This document shows positions 43,410 through 51,441 of a stretch of DNA of 64,000 bases, in pieces. Origin of the DNA: an uncultured Prevotella sp. (GTDB lineage Bacteria > Bacteroidota > Bacteroidia > Bacteroidales > Bacteroidaceae); NCBI GenBank assembly GCA_900318625.1, contig ONLG01000001.1, positions 48,361 through 112,360 of the forward strand. Reading direction: 5' to 3'. Positions within the stretch are counted from its first letter, which is position 1; the number at the start of each line of letters is the position of its first letter. A program made the translations under genes and the position numbers. Below the pieces are notes generated by a model. That model was given only the letters and a program-made list of their open reading frames with translations. It had not been told where the DNA came from and did not search any database.

Positions 43410-44209
43410 TGATGAAGATAACGACAACCATCTCGGCTGTGGCAGCATCGCTGCTGCTGGCCTGCAACATTGCAGGCGGCAACAGCGACAAGCCAGGACA
43501 GGCAACGCAGCAAAGTACGAACGTGCCCAAGGGGGCTGAAATACTGATGAAGTGCTACCCCAACTACGTGAAAGGCTACCGCGACGGCAAGCTGCTGATG
43601 AGCGACGGCTCGACGATAGTCTACGACGATGGCCGCCAAAAGTCGTTCGTAGAGAAGCTCGATGATGCCGATCCGGAAGATATGTTCGCCTTCAAGTACG
43701 ACCGCTTGGCCGCAGCACCAGCCTACCTCGACGATGCCGGGCGCAGTCGCTGCGAACAACTGTTCAAGAAGATGTACGGCTCAACGCAGGCAGAGGTGCG
43801 CCGCCACTTGGTCAAGGTGCCCTGGTTCGGCCAGACCGTGCTCTTCAGCAGCGTCAATGGTGCTGCCGACAGCCTAAAAGCCGTGGCACGCGAGCTGGCA
43901 AAGATGCCGCAGTACAAGCAGTACTTCCGCTCAGAAGGCACATTCTACTGGCGCCCTGTGCGCGGTGCTAAGCGGCTGAGTGCCCACTCCTACGGCATGA
44001 CCATCGACATAGGAGGCAACTTCAAGACCTATTGGCTCTGGAAAAAGCCCGGTGCCAAGGAGACCGACCGTGTGGGATATGAGAACAAAATGCCCCACGA
44101 CATCGTGAAGGTGTTTGAGAAACACGGCTTCATCTGGGGTGGACGGTGGTATCATTACGACACTATGCACTTCGAGTTCCGCCCTGAGATACTCATGGCC
44201 AACAAGTAA
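43409..44209 (+). CDS. M15 family peptidase (D-Ala-D-Ala carboxypeptidase / L-Ala-D-Glu endopeptidase-like) lipoprotein
   Basis: The 266-residue protein has a lipoprotein signal (AASLLLACN, lipobox LLAC) and a C-terminal zinc-peptidase domain. The zinc ligands are in SAHSYGMTIDIGG (His, Asp) and GGRWYHYDTMHFEFRPE (His), the M15 layout. It probably cleaves peptidoglycan stem peptides in the periplasm. The exact bond is not clear; the HSYG...DI pattern fits the M15C/L-Ala-D-Glu type. It starts inside the YARHG stop codon. Confidence 0.9.
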   Translation: MMKITTTISAVAASLLLACNIAGGNSDKPGQATQQSTNVPKGAEILMKCYPNYVKGYRDGKLLMSDGSTIVYDDGRQKSFVEKLDDADPEDMFAFKYDRLAAAPAYLDDAGRSRCEQLFKKMYGSTQAEVRRHLVKVPWFGQTVLFSSVNGAADSLKAVARELAKMPQYKQYFRSEGTFYWRPVRGAKRLSAHSYGMTIDIGGNFKTYWLWKKPGAKETDRVGYENKMPHDIVKVFEKHGFIWGGRWYHYDTMHFEFRPEILMANK

Positions 44210-44223
44210 CAGCACTACAGTGA

Positions 44224-44256
44224 GTGGCAGGACATACAGCTCCTGCCACTTTCCTA
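44224..44256 (+). terminator. Terminator after the M15 peptidase
   Basis: Stem GTGGCAGG/CCTGCCAC (44224-44231, 44242-44249) is followed by TTTCCTAT. Confidence 0.65.
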
Positions 44257-44272
44257 TAGCCACAAAAACACA

Positions 44273-44308
44273 AAAAAGCCTTGCAGACTGCGGTCTACAA
44301 GGCTTTTT
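44273..44308 (-). terminator. Terminator of tRNA-Met
   Basis: An 11-bp inverted repeat (AAAAAGCCTTG/CAAGGCTTTTT) lies directly downstream of the tRNA, with a T run on the minus strand. Confidence 0.85.
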
Positions 44309-44311
44309 CTG

Positions 44312-44385
44312 TAGCGAGGGTGGGTCACGATCCCACGACCTCCGGATTATGAATCCGACGCTCTAACCAGCTGAGCTACCTCGCC
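44312..44385 (-). tRNA. tRNA-Met (anticodon CAT), unusual T loop
   Basis: Read on the minus strand, 74 nt fold as a cloverleaf: acceptor GGCGAGG/CCTCGCT, D arm GCTC/GAGC with GG in the loop, anticodon loop TTCATAA, a 5-nt variable loop, T stem GTGGG/CCCAC, discriminator A. CCA is not encoded. The T loop is ATCGTGA, so positions 54 and 58 read A and T instead of the near-universal T and A. Elongator Met is the best call; a tRNA-Ile with modified CAT cannot be fully excluded. A promoter box lies about 54 bp upstream and a terminator directly downstream. Confidence 0.92.
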
Positions 44386-44438
44386 AAAACCAGCTTCGCG
44401 GCATCGGAGCCGCCGAGCTATTAGCTGTTAAGCGGGTG

Positions 44439-44446
44439 CAAAGGTA
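44439..44446 (-). promoter_or_regulatory. Promoter -7 box of tRNA-Met
   Basis: The minus strand reads TACCTTTG, 53 bp upstream of the tRNA 5' end. Confidence 0.6.
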
Positions 44447-44520
44447 AGCCAAAATTCCGAACTCTGCAAATTATTTTCGCAAATTATTTGCCATACGGGA
44501 CTTTTTCAACCTTTTTTGTG

Positions 44521-44528
44521 TACTTTTG
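44521..44528 (+). promoter_or_regulatory. Promoter -7 box of the LptF/G-like gene
   Basis: TACTTTTG lies 59 bp before the ATG at 44588. Confidence 0.55.
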
Positions 44529-44587
44529 CAAAGCAATTGCCAAGCCGCCGGAAGCACTCTGGAGGGCGCAGCACACCACAGCCTGCA

Positions 44588-46483
44588 ATGTTTAGAATAA
44601 AGAAGCTCGACATATTCATAGCCAAACAATTCGGTTTGTTGTTTGCCGGAACATTCTTCATAAGCCTATTCGTGCTGATGATGCAGTTCCTCTGGCAATA
44701 TGTCGAAGACCTCGTGGGCAAGGGTTTGTCCATGACGGTGATGGCGCAGTTCTTCGGTTATATGGGCCTGATGCTCGTTCCGCAAGCCCTGCCGCTTGCG
44801 GTGTTGCTGTCGTCGCTTATCACCTACGGCAACCTTGGCGAGCAATCGGAGCTCACGGCCATAAAAGCATCGGGCATCTCGCTGCTCCAGTCCTTCCGCT
44901 CACTTATCTTCATAACATTCCTCGTGACCCTCGGCTCGCTCTATTTCCAGAACAACGTGGGTCCCTCAGCACGTATGCACCTCTCCCAACTGCTTGTTTC
45001 GATGCGCCAGAAAAGCCCTGAGGTGGAGATTCCCGAGGGCATCTTCTACGACGGAATACCCCAGACCAACCTCTACGTGCAGCACAAAGAGCCCAAGACC
45101 GGCAAGCTCTACGGCCTCATGGTCTACCGAATGACCGACAGCTACGAGGATGCGGCCATCATACTTGCCGACTCGGGAATGTTGCAGTCCACTGCAGAGA
45201 AGAAGCACCTGCTGCTCAACCTGTGGAGCGGAGAGTGGTTCGAGAATATGCGCTCGCAGCAGATGGCCGGCAGCGCCAACGTTCCATACCGTCGCGAGAG
45301 CTTCATCCACAAGCGGATAGTGATACCCTTCGACGGCGACTTCAACCTTGCCGACGGCGCAGGGTTCATGGCAAGTGCCAGGACAAAGAGCCTATCGCGC
45401 ATCAACAAGGACATTGACTCGCTGAACTTATACTACGACAGCATCGGACGAGCATACATGGAGGAGTCGCGCCTCTACTACTACCCCAGTCCGAAGCTGC
45501 GCCGCAACCAGCTTGCCACAGCCACGAAGATAGCGCAGGCAAAGGATTTCGACATCGACTCGCTCTACGAACACCTGCAGCCCGAGCAGCGACGGCAAGC
45601 CGTCAACCGCGCCCTGAGCAAGACACAGGGGGCTATCAGCGACTTCGACTTCAAGAAGATGGTGACTGACGACGGCGACCAGGAAATAAGACAGCACAAG
45701 ATAGAACGCATCAACAAGTTCACACTGGCCTTGTCGTGCCTCATCTTCTTCTTCATAGGCGCGCCGTTGGGAGCCATCATACGCAAAGGCGGACTGGGCG
45801 TGCCCATAATCGTGGCAGTGATAGTCTACATCGTGTTCTACATTCTCGACAACATGGGCTATCGCATGGCCCGCGGCGGAATGTGGGAGATATGGTTCGG
45901 CAAGGGACTCTCTACCGCCGTGCTCACCCCAATAGCCATTTTCTTCACCTACAAAGCCAACAACGACTCTGCCGTTTTCAACATCGACGCATGGCGAAAC
46001 ACCATCTTCAGGATGCTGGGACTGCGTCTGAAACGGAGCATACAACACAAAGAGGTGATAATCAACCACCCCGACTATGCCAAGGATGCCGAAACACTGC
46101 AGGCCATAACGCGCGAAGTGGAAGCATACGCACAGCACCACAAGCTGAAATATCCGCCAAATGTGATTAAGGTGTTCTTCCGTTACCGCCCCGACAACAA
46201 GATAGCACGCATCAGCGACGCACTCGAGCCGGTGATAGAAGACCTCGCCAACACTCGCGACCGCAAGATTCTGTCGGAGCTGAACCACTATCCCATCCTG
46301 GCAGTGAAGGCTCACACGCGCCCATTCGAACGCAAATGGATGAACATAACGGCTGCTGTCATCTTGCCGGCAGGCATCTTCTTCTACTTCAGGATGTGGC
46401 GCTTCCGCCTGCGTCTGCTCCGCGACCTCATCACCATACGCAACACAAACAACGAGATTGTAGGGCGGATAAGTCAGCTTTAG
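44588..46483 (+). CDS. LptF/LptG-family lipopolysaccharide transport permease
   Basis: The ATG at 44588 gives 631 residues. The N-terminal part has TM helices and the typical start KKLDIFIAKQFGLLFAGTFF, QALPLAVLLSSLITYGNLGEQSELTAIKASGIS and a periplasmic beta-jellyroll. TM helices return at about 380-480 (CLIFFFIGAPLGAIIRKGGLG). The last 150 residues are an extra cytoplasmic region ending in a TM helix. With LptB it extracts LPS from the inner membrane. Proteobacterial LptF/G are about 360 residues, so the Bacteroidota form is much longer. Confidence 0.93.
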   Translation: MFRIKKLDIFIAKQFGLLFAGTFFISLFVLMMQFLWQYVEDLVGKGLSMTVMAQFFGYMGLMLVPQALPLAVLLSSLITYGNLGEQSELTAIKASGISLLQSFRSLIFITFLVTLGSLYFQNNVGPSARMHLSQLLVSMRQKSPEVEIPEGIFYDGIPQTNLYVQHKEPKTGKLYGLMVYRMTDSYEDAAIILADSGMLQSTAEKKHLLLNLWSGEWFENMRSQQMAGSANVPYRRESFIHKRIVIPFDGDFNLADGAGFMASARTKSLSRINKDIDSLNLYYDSIGRAYMEESRLYYYPSPKLRRNQLATATKIAQAKDFDIDSLYEHLQPEQRRQAVNRALSKTQGAISDFDFKKMVTDDGDQEIRQHKIERINKFTLALSCLIFFFIGAPLGAIIRKGGLGVPIIVAVIVYIVFYILDNMGYRMARGGMWEIWFGKGLSTAVLTPIAIFFTYKANNDSAVFNIDAWRNTIFRMLGLRLKRSIQHKEVIINHPDYAKDAETLQAITREVEAYAQHHKLKYPPNVIKVFFRYRPDNKIARISDALEPVIEDLANTRDRKILSELNHYPILAVKAHTRPFERKWMNITAAVILPAGIFFYFRMWRFRLRLLRDLITIRNTNNEIVGRISQL

Positions 46484-46535
46484 CCCGCACCTGCACTCCA
46501 CCGAGGGAGAACACACCTTATTATATATATACAGA

Positions 46536-46587
46536 CAGTTGCCGTTTCCACACCAATCTGATTAGATGATGCAGGAAACGGCAACTG
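46536..46587. terminator. Bidirectional terminator
   Basis: A 14-bp perfect inverted repeat (CAGTTGCCGTTTCC, 46536-46549, complement 46574-46587) lies between the convergent LptF/G and YARHG genes. A T-rich end exists only weakly on the plus side. Confidence 0.7.
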
Positions 46588-46628
46588 CTTTATGGCCGTC
46601 CGCCTTGCTTTACGGGCTTTGCCTATCG

Positions 46629-47291
46629 CTATCTGGCAGCCTCTTCGCTCTTGATAAGCTGCACGTTGGTCTGCTCGATGATGCTAAGGCTGATGGCGGC
46701 ATTGTTGTTGCCGGGCCTATACCAAGGCTGCTGGCCGAACCACTCCTGCAAGTCGCGCGACTGGAAGCGGTAGCCGTGGCGCGCCAGTATCTCGTTTCGC
46801 AGCAGGCGCAGCTCCTTCTTGCTTGCTATCTTCGACAGATAGTAGCGGTTGAGCAGCGCGTTCGACGTCACATCGCTTGGCCGCTCTGCCTCGAGAGCAG
46901 CCTCCTGCCCCATGCAGTCATTGAGGTTGTCGGGCGTAAGCACCATCGTCCACATCGCATCGCCGTCGGGCTTGCGCACTGCAAGGAAGTTCATGCCGTC
47001 CTTGCGTATGTACTGCACACGCCAGCCGAACTCTGCTCCGAGTATCGACGGCTCGTCGGCCTGACTCGAAGGCACGAGCCTGTATTCGCCACGGGCGGCA
47101 TCAACCACTTCGAGCGACATATAGATCTCGCCCGTGCCCACGAAGAACACGGTCTTGTTGCCCCAGATGGCCTGCACTTCCCACAGCGTGGCACCGTCGA
47201 AGAACTTGTCGCCCTTGCATACAGACTGTGCCTGCACTGCGCAGAAGGCCCACAGACACAGCATCATTATCGTCAAAACAGTTCTCTTCAT
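46629..47291 (-). CDS. Secreted protein with C-terminal YARHG domain
   Basis: The ATG at 47291 gives 220 residues with a signal peptide (MKRTVLTIMMLCLWAFCAV, ending QAQ). The first 120 mature residues are unknown beta-rich sequence (LWEVQAIWGNKTVFFVG, GWRVQYIRKDGMNFLAVRK). The C-terminus holds the YARHG motif LRNEILARHGYRFQSRDLQE followed by FGQQPWYRPG. It is the second YARHG protein within 4 kb. The function is unknown; a periplasmic or surface role is likely. Confidence 0.86.
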   Translation of the reverse strand: MKRTVLTIMMLCLWAFCAVQAQSVCKGDKFFDGATLWEVQAIWGNKTVFFVGTGEIYMSLEVVDAARGEYRLVPSSQADEPSILGAEFGWRVQYIRKDGMNFLAVRKPDGDAMWTMVLTPDNLNDCMGQEAALEAERPSDVTSNALLNRYYLSKIASKKELRLLRNEILARHGYRFQSRDLQEWFGQQPWYRPGNNNAAISLSIIEQTNVQLIKSEEAAR

Positions 47292-47328
47292 ATAACAGAC
47301 ATTAAAATTAGTCAAGTTCCTTACTTTG

Positions 47329-47336
47329 CAAATGTA
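47329..47336 (-). promoter_or_regulatory. Promoter -7 box of the second YARHG gene
   Basis: The minus strand reads TACATTTG, 38 bp upstream of the chosen ATG. Confidence 0.55.
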
Positions 47337-47399
47337 CATAAAAGCTTCCAACAGCCTCTCCCCGTTAACTCAGATTAACACTGTTGCCTGTAAAAGTAA

Positions 47400-47636
47400 C
47401 TACTCAGCGAAAGGTTCGCAAAGCGCAACACTCGGTCTGAAAGGCCAAAAATCAGTCAGCCCCGAGCAGCCCCCAGGGTATAACACACTATCATCGTTTG
47501 CCCTGAAAGGGCAAAAGCATTTCGTGCGCCAGAATGATTTTGCCCCGATGGATAGGTTGCTATAGAACCATAAAACCCAGAGCGTTGCCCTGGGCTATGG
47601 GGTTGCTGCCCCCTTTGGGGCACTCTTTTTTTATTT
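47400..47636. repeat. Palindrome-rich dispersed repeat, REP-like
   Basis: The 47292-47681 gap contains TTTGCCCT-GAA-AGGGCAAA (47497-47515), CCCAG/CTGGG around GCGTTGCC (47576-47594), and TGCCCC-CTTT-GGGGCA (47607-47622). These word types recur in intergenic repeats of Bacteroidota. No gene is supported; the ORFs crossing it read through the palindromes. Confidence 0.6.
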
Positions 47637-47681
47637 ATAATAACTACCGAAACTTGAGTTATATAAATGAAGGTGTAGCCT

Positions 47682-48143
47682 TTATATCTTGGGGATACCC
47701 AGCTCCTTCATCATGTCGGCCAGCCACTGGTCGGTGATCACCTTGCCGCCCTTTGTCTTCTTGGCCTGCTCAGCCATCTCGTTGAGCATATCAGGATAGT
47801 TGACATACTTCTTCTCTATTTCCTTCAGCTTGTCGAGGTCGCTGAAACCGGCCTTATCCACTTCCACGGCGAAAGGCTTGTAGGCCAGCATGGCCTGCTT
47901 GAACTGCTCCTTCCACTCGTCCTCGCTCCACTTGTCGCCCTCGGCCTTGGCCTTGGCAACGATGTCGGCCAGCGAAGCTGTCTGCTCGGCGGCAGCAGCG
48001 GCGGCAGGTGCAGCTGCGGCAGCGGTATCTACGGCTGCTACGGAGTCTTTCTGGTCAGTGTTCTTGGGAGTGTTGTTACCACACGATACCATTGCGACAG
48101 CTGCTACAGCCACTGCGGCAATGCTCAGAAATGCTTTTTTCAT
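47682..48143 (-). CDS. Alanine-rich lipoprotein of unknown function
   Basis: The 153-residue protein has a lipoprotein signal with lipobox at AMVSCGNN. It is followed by a low-complexity Ala/Thr/Asp stretch (near 35-55, for example AAAAAPAAAAAA) and a helical C-terminal half rich in Lys, Glu and Trp (DKWSEDEWKEQFKQAML). I do not recognise a family. The Ala linker suggests a tether between the membrane and a small helical domain. Confidence 0.82.
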   Translation of the reverse strand: MKKAFLSIAAVAVAAVAMVSCGNNTPKNTDQKDSVAAVDTAAAAAPAAAAAAEQTASLADIVAKAKAEGDKWSEDEWKEQFKQAMLAYKPFAVEVDKAGFSDLDKLKEIEKKYVNYPDMLNEMAEQAKKTKGGKVITDQWLADMMKELGIPKI

Positions 48144-49140
48144 TGTTGCTTGTCTTAGATTTAGTAAATATTGTAATAAAAACCGACTGCAATATTAAGC
48201 ATTATTTCCGTAAAAAGCAAATTACTCCGACTTTTTCATTGTCCGCCGCTCGCTTTCCCCATGACTTCAGACTGCCCAAGACGCATCGGAGCAGCAATCG
48301 CCGTGGTGCGAAATATGTTTACAACTACGCTCTGAATACTCGTCCGCAGGCCAGCAAGTAGGCAAGAGGCGGCAAACAGGCGAGTTTCGGGTATCGCTAT
48401 AACTCCCGGAAGCCACAAAAAGGAGCCTCTTGCGCAGCAGAAACAGCCCCTGGCCCCTTGCTCTTCGGGCTTCGGGGTGAGCCGCGAGTGGGCTTGCGAG
48501 CCTTTCCTACAGAGGCCGTAATGTTTCTCCGGCAGCCTTGGAGCAACGCTCCAGAGCCTCCGGAGAAGTGCTCCAGCTATCCCGTAGCAATGTTACGGAG
48601 CCTCTGGAGAACCATTACAGCCCCCTCCGTAAAATCCAGCAGCGCGCCATCCACCTCATTACAAGGGCTTTACAAAGGAAGCCTCTGCCACCTCACACCC
48701 CGCAAGGCAGCAGTCCATCAATGCCTGCGAGCCACCTGCGAGGAATAGGGAGCAGACAGACACGGAGCAGAAACATAAATGACGAAACAAGCAGAAAGCT
48801 GCAAAACCAGAAGCCTCAGAGCCAGAAAAGCAGTAAGAAAGCCACCAGAAACTGTCCGAAAAAGGAACCGTCTCGGTTCTCTGCCACTCCTTCCAACCAC
48901 CCGAAAGGCATTTTCCGCCTCCGAAACAGCAGTTCCCTGCTCTGAAACAGCACCTTCCGGCGGCGCGTTTTTCGCCATTTTTATTTTACAAATCAATGGA
49001 GCTGTGAGGGGAGGGACGGTTAGGGGTCAGTTTTGCAGCTTCGGTCACTATCCTCCCTCTCCCGACCGACTTGCCTCAGAAATCAAAAGAGAATGTAGAA
49101 CATTCTAAACTTGAGTGAAATCTTATCGCCAATTGAGAAA
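48144..49140. other. Gene-poor, repeat-bearing stretch
   Basis: About 1 kb without a convincing gene. It holds mosaic hairpin cluster B (48515-48640). After it, 48660-49110 is a C- and A-rich stretch with open frames on both strands that lack start-region signals and family resemblance. I see no transposase, tRNA or phage feature. A decayed element is possible. Confidence 0.6.
48515..48640. repeat. Mosaic hairpin cluster B
   Basis: Includes CTCCAGAGCCTCCGGAG (48549-48565) and TTACGGAGCCTCTGGAG (48593-48609), with AGCTATCCCGTAGCAATG and CAGCCCCCTCCGTAAAA between and after. The words match those at 14486-14612 but are joined in a different order. Confidence 0.7.
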
Positions 49141-49147
49141 ATTGTCG

Positions 49148-49155
49148 TAACTTTG
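49148..49155 (+). promoter_or_regulatory. Promoter -7 box of the 56-aa/GNAT pair
   Basis: TAACTTTG is followed at once by GCGGCGTAAACGCCGC, a perfect short inverted repeat that would sit at the transcript start or act as an operator. The ATG lies 115 bp further on. Confidence 0.6.
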
Positions 49156-49269
49156 CGGCGTAAACGCCGCCAAGACGACAAACAATGGGGCTTGACACAC
49201 AAGTTTCATTACCTTGTGCTGTTTCGGCGCGCGCCCTTTAATATCGACATTAAAACGAACACATAACTT

Positions 49270-49440
49270 ATGGCAACTGCAATAAAGGCAATACCTACGC
49301 TTTACGGCAAAGAAGCTCGCCGTTTCCGTGACATGGCAGACGAAGCGGAGCGCAGATACGCCCTGCGTCCCAAGCGCGACATCACGAAAAAACCTGAATA
49401 CATCGCCATGCGCGAGATGTTGAAACGTTCAGGCTTCTAA
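49270..49440 (+). CDS. 56-aa basic protein, candidate antitoxin
   Basis: The 56-codon ORF begins MATAIKAIPTLYGKEARRF and ends in MREMLKRSGF. It is rich in Arg, Lys, Glu and Ala and is probably helical. No ribbon-helix-helix or other known antitoxin fold is obvious. The GNAT gene starts 5 bp after its stop, so the two are certainly co-translated. Small protein plus toxin-like GNAT is the usual order for acetyltransferase toxin-antitoxin pairs, but here the antitoxin type is not recognised. Confidence 0.75.
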   Translation: MATAIKAIPTLYGKEARRFRDMADEAERRYALRPKRDITKKPEYIAMREMLKRSGF

Positions 49441-49445
49441 CATCT

Positions 49446-50075
49446 ATGGATGGTTCCTGGCTTCTTAACAACTGCAACCTCTCGCTGCTCACGCAAGAGG
49501 TCATTGATTCATGCCATCCATTTACATGCGGAACAGACGCGGACATGGACGAGTTCTTCCATAATGACGCACTCGATTACACTCATTTTCTCATGGGCAA
49601 GTCCTACTGCTTCCGTCTTAAGGATGATGCGCAGACCATTGTTGCCTGTTTCACCGTCTCCAACGACAGCATACGCATATACGACCTGCCCAGCAGCAGG
49701 CGTAACGCAATGTGGAAGATTACAAACCGCGAGAAAATGCTCACCCGCTACCCAGGCGTACTCATAGGCCGCTTGGCCGTGGCAGAAGGATTTAGCGGAA
49801 AAGGCATCGGGTCAGCAGTGCTCCGCTTCATCAGAATGTGGTTTCTCGATGAAGACAACAAGACCGGCTGTCGCTTCGCCATAGTTGATGCCAAGAACGA
49901 ACCGGAAGTGCTCCGCTTCTATGAAAAGAACAACTTTGTTCCTCTTTTCCCACGTGAAGCAGACGAAGACCTTTACACCAAGCCCCCGAAGAATGATGAT
50001 GAGCGCACCGAACGGCTCGAGCATCCACGAAAACTCAGGACCCGATTGATGTTCTGCGACTTACTTGAAGAATAA
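49446..50075 (+). CDS. GNAT-family N-acetyltransferase, candidate toxin
   Basis: The 209-residue protein has the GNAT core. Strand beta-4 with the acetyl-CoA motif reads GRLAVAEGFSGKGIGSAVL, followed by the CRFAIVDAKNEPEVLRFYEKNNF motif B. In known acetyltransferase toxins the substrate is aminoacyl-tRNA; metabolic GNATs with other substrates look alike. The C-terminal 40 residues (from DLYTKPPKND) are a charged tail. Tight coupling to the small upstream ORF supports a toxin-antitoxin reading; I rate this as plausible, not shown. Confidence 0.85.
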   Translation: MDGSWLLNNCNLSLLTQEVIDSCHPFTCGTDADMDEFFHNDALDYTHFLMGKSYCFRLKDDAQTIVACFTVSNDSIRIYDLPSSRRNAMWKITNREKMLTRYPGVLIGRLAVAEGFSGKGIGSAVLRFIRMWFLDEDNKTGCRFAIVDAKNEPEVLRFYEKNNFVPLFPREADEDLYTKPPKNDDERTERLEHPRKLRTRLMFCDLLEE

Positions 50076-50079
50076 CCCT

Positions 50080-50087
50080 TAACTTTG
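50080..50087 (+). promoter_or_regulatory. Promoter -7 box of ribBA
   Basis: TAACTTTG lies 66 bp before the ATG at 50154. The leader is too short for an FMN riboswitch. Confidence 0.55.
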
Positions 50088-50153
50088 CAGGGCCTTAGCC
50101 GCCCACTCGGGAAACGGCAAGCCCACTCCGACAGACAAAAACACATACACGAT

Positions 50154-51365
50154 ATGGAAGATTTCAAACTGAGCAGCATTGAAGATGCTGTAAAAGACTT
50201 CAAAGAAGGAAAGTTCGTCATCGTTGTCGACGACGAAGACCGCGAGAACGAGGGCGACCTCATCATCGCAGCAGAGAAGATTACGCCCGAGAAGGTGAAC
50301 TTCATGCTCAAGAACGCACGCGGCGTGCTCTGCGCCCCCATCACCCTGAGCCGCTGCGAGGAGCTCGACCTGCCGCATCAGGTGAGCGACAACACCTCGG
50401 TGCTGGGCACTCCATTCACCGTCACCGTGGACAAGCTCGAAGGTTGCTCCACCGGCGTGTCGACCCACGACCGTGCTGCCACCATACTCGCCCTGGCCGA
50501 CCCGGCCTCAACGCCGCAGACCTTCGGCAGGCCCGGCCACATCAACCCCCTCTACGCCCAGGACAACGGCGTGCTGCGCCGCTCGGGACACACCGAGGCA
50601 GCCATCGACCTGTGCCGTCTGGCTGGCCTCTACCCCGCCGGAGCACTCATGGAGATAATGAACGACGACGGCACCATGGCGCGTATGCCCCAGCTGCAAC
50701 AGATGGCGCGCCAGTGGGACATGAAGATAATAACCATCAAGGATCTCATAGCCTACCGCCTGCGCACCGAGTCGCTCATCGAGGTGGGCTCGGAAGTGGA
50801 TATGCCAACCGAGTACGGCCACTTCAAGCTCATCCCCTTCCGCCAGAAGAGCAACGGACTGGAGCACATGGCACTCATCAAAGGCGAGTGGCAGGCAGAC
50901 GAACCCATCCTGGTGAGAGTCCACTCCTCGTGTGCTACGGGCGACATTCTGGGCAGCAAGCGCTGTGATTGCGGCGAACAGCTCCACAAGGCGATGCAGA
51001 TGATAGAGAGCCAGGGCAAGGGCGTGCTCATATACATGAAGCAGGAAGGACGAGGCATAGGGCTGATGAACAAGATAGAAGCCTACAAGCTGCAGGAGCA
51101 GGGCATGGACACGGTGGAAGCCAACGTGCATCTGGGCTTCAAGCCCGACGAGCGCGACTATGGCTGCGGCGCTCAGATGCTGCGCCATCTGGGCGTTCAC
51201 AAGATGCGCCTGATGACCAACAACCCCACCAAACGCGTGGGACTGGAAGCCTACGGACTGGAAATAGTGGAGAACGTGCCCATCGAGGTAAGGCCCAACA
51301 AGTACGACTACCGCTACCTGAAGACCAAAAAGGAGCGCATGGGACACAATTTGCACTTGGATTGA
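50154..51365 (+). CDS. ribBA: Bifunctional DHBP synthase / GTP cyclohydrolase II
   Basis: The ATG at 50154 gives 403 residues. The RibB half has [14 protein letters not shown] and GRPGHINPL with [13 protein letters not shown]. The RibA half has the zinc site around [17 protein letters not shown] and [15 protein letters not shown], then the closing [14 protein letters not shown]. Together they start riboflavin synthesis from ribulose-5-phosphate and GTP. It stands alone with its own promoter. Confidence 0.97.
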   Translation: MEDFKLSSIEDAVKDFKEGKFVIVVDDEDRENEGDLIIAAEKITPEKVNFMLKNARGVLCAPITLSRCEELDLPHQVSDNTSVLGTPFTVTVDKLEGCSTGVSTHDRAATILALADPASTPQTFGRPGHINPLYAQDNGVLRRSGHTEAAIDLCRLAGLYPAGALMEIMNDDGTMARMPQLQQMARQWDMKIITIKDLIAYRLRTESLIEVGSEVDMPTEYGHFKLIPFRQKSNGLEHMALIKGEWQADEPILVRVHSSCATGDILGSKRCDCGEQLHKAMQMIESQGKGVLIYMKQEGRGIGLMNKIEAYKLQEQGMDTVEANVHLGFKPDERDYGCGAQMLRHLGVHKMRLMTNNPTKRVGLEAYGLEIVENVPIEVRPNKYDYRYLKTKKERMGHNLHLD

Positions 51366-51406
51366 TTTTTCTTTCATTTTGTTTCGCAGAACAAACGAAA
51401 ATCTGT

Positions 51407-51414
51407 AATTTTGC
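51407..51414 (+). promoter_or_regulatory. Promoter -7 box of the aminotransferase
   Basis: TAATTTTG lies 27 bp before the ATG. Confidence 0.55.
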
Positions 51415-51441
51415 AACCAGAATAATAAAAACACCAACAAT

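Noticed and set aside
48718-49108. ORFs in the gene-poor stretch
   Set aside because: No start signals, no domain, and open on both strands, as expected for low-stop composition.
50154-51365. FMN riboswitch upstream of ribBA
   Set aside because: The promoter box leaves only about 60 nt of leader, which is too short.
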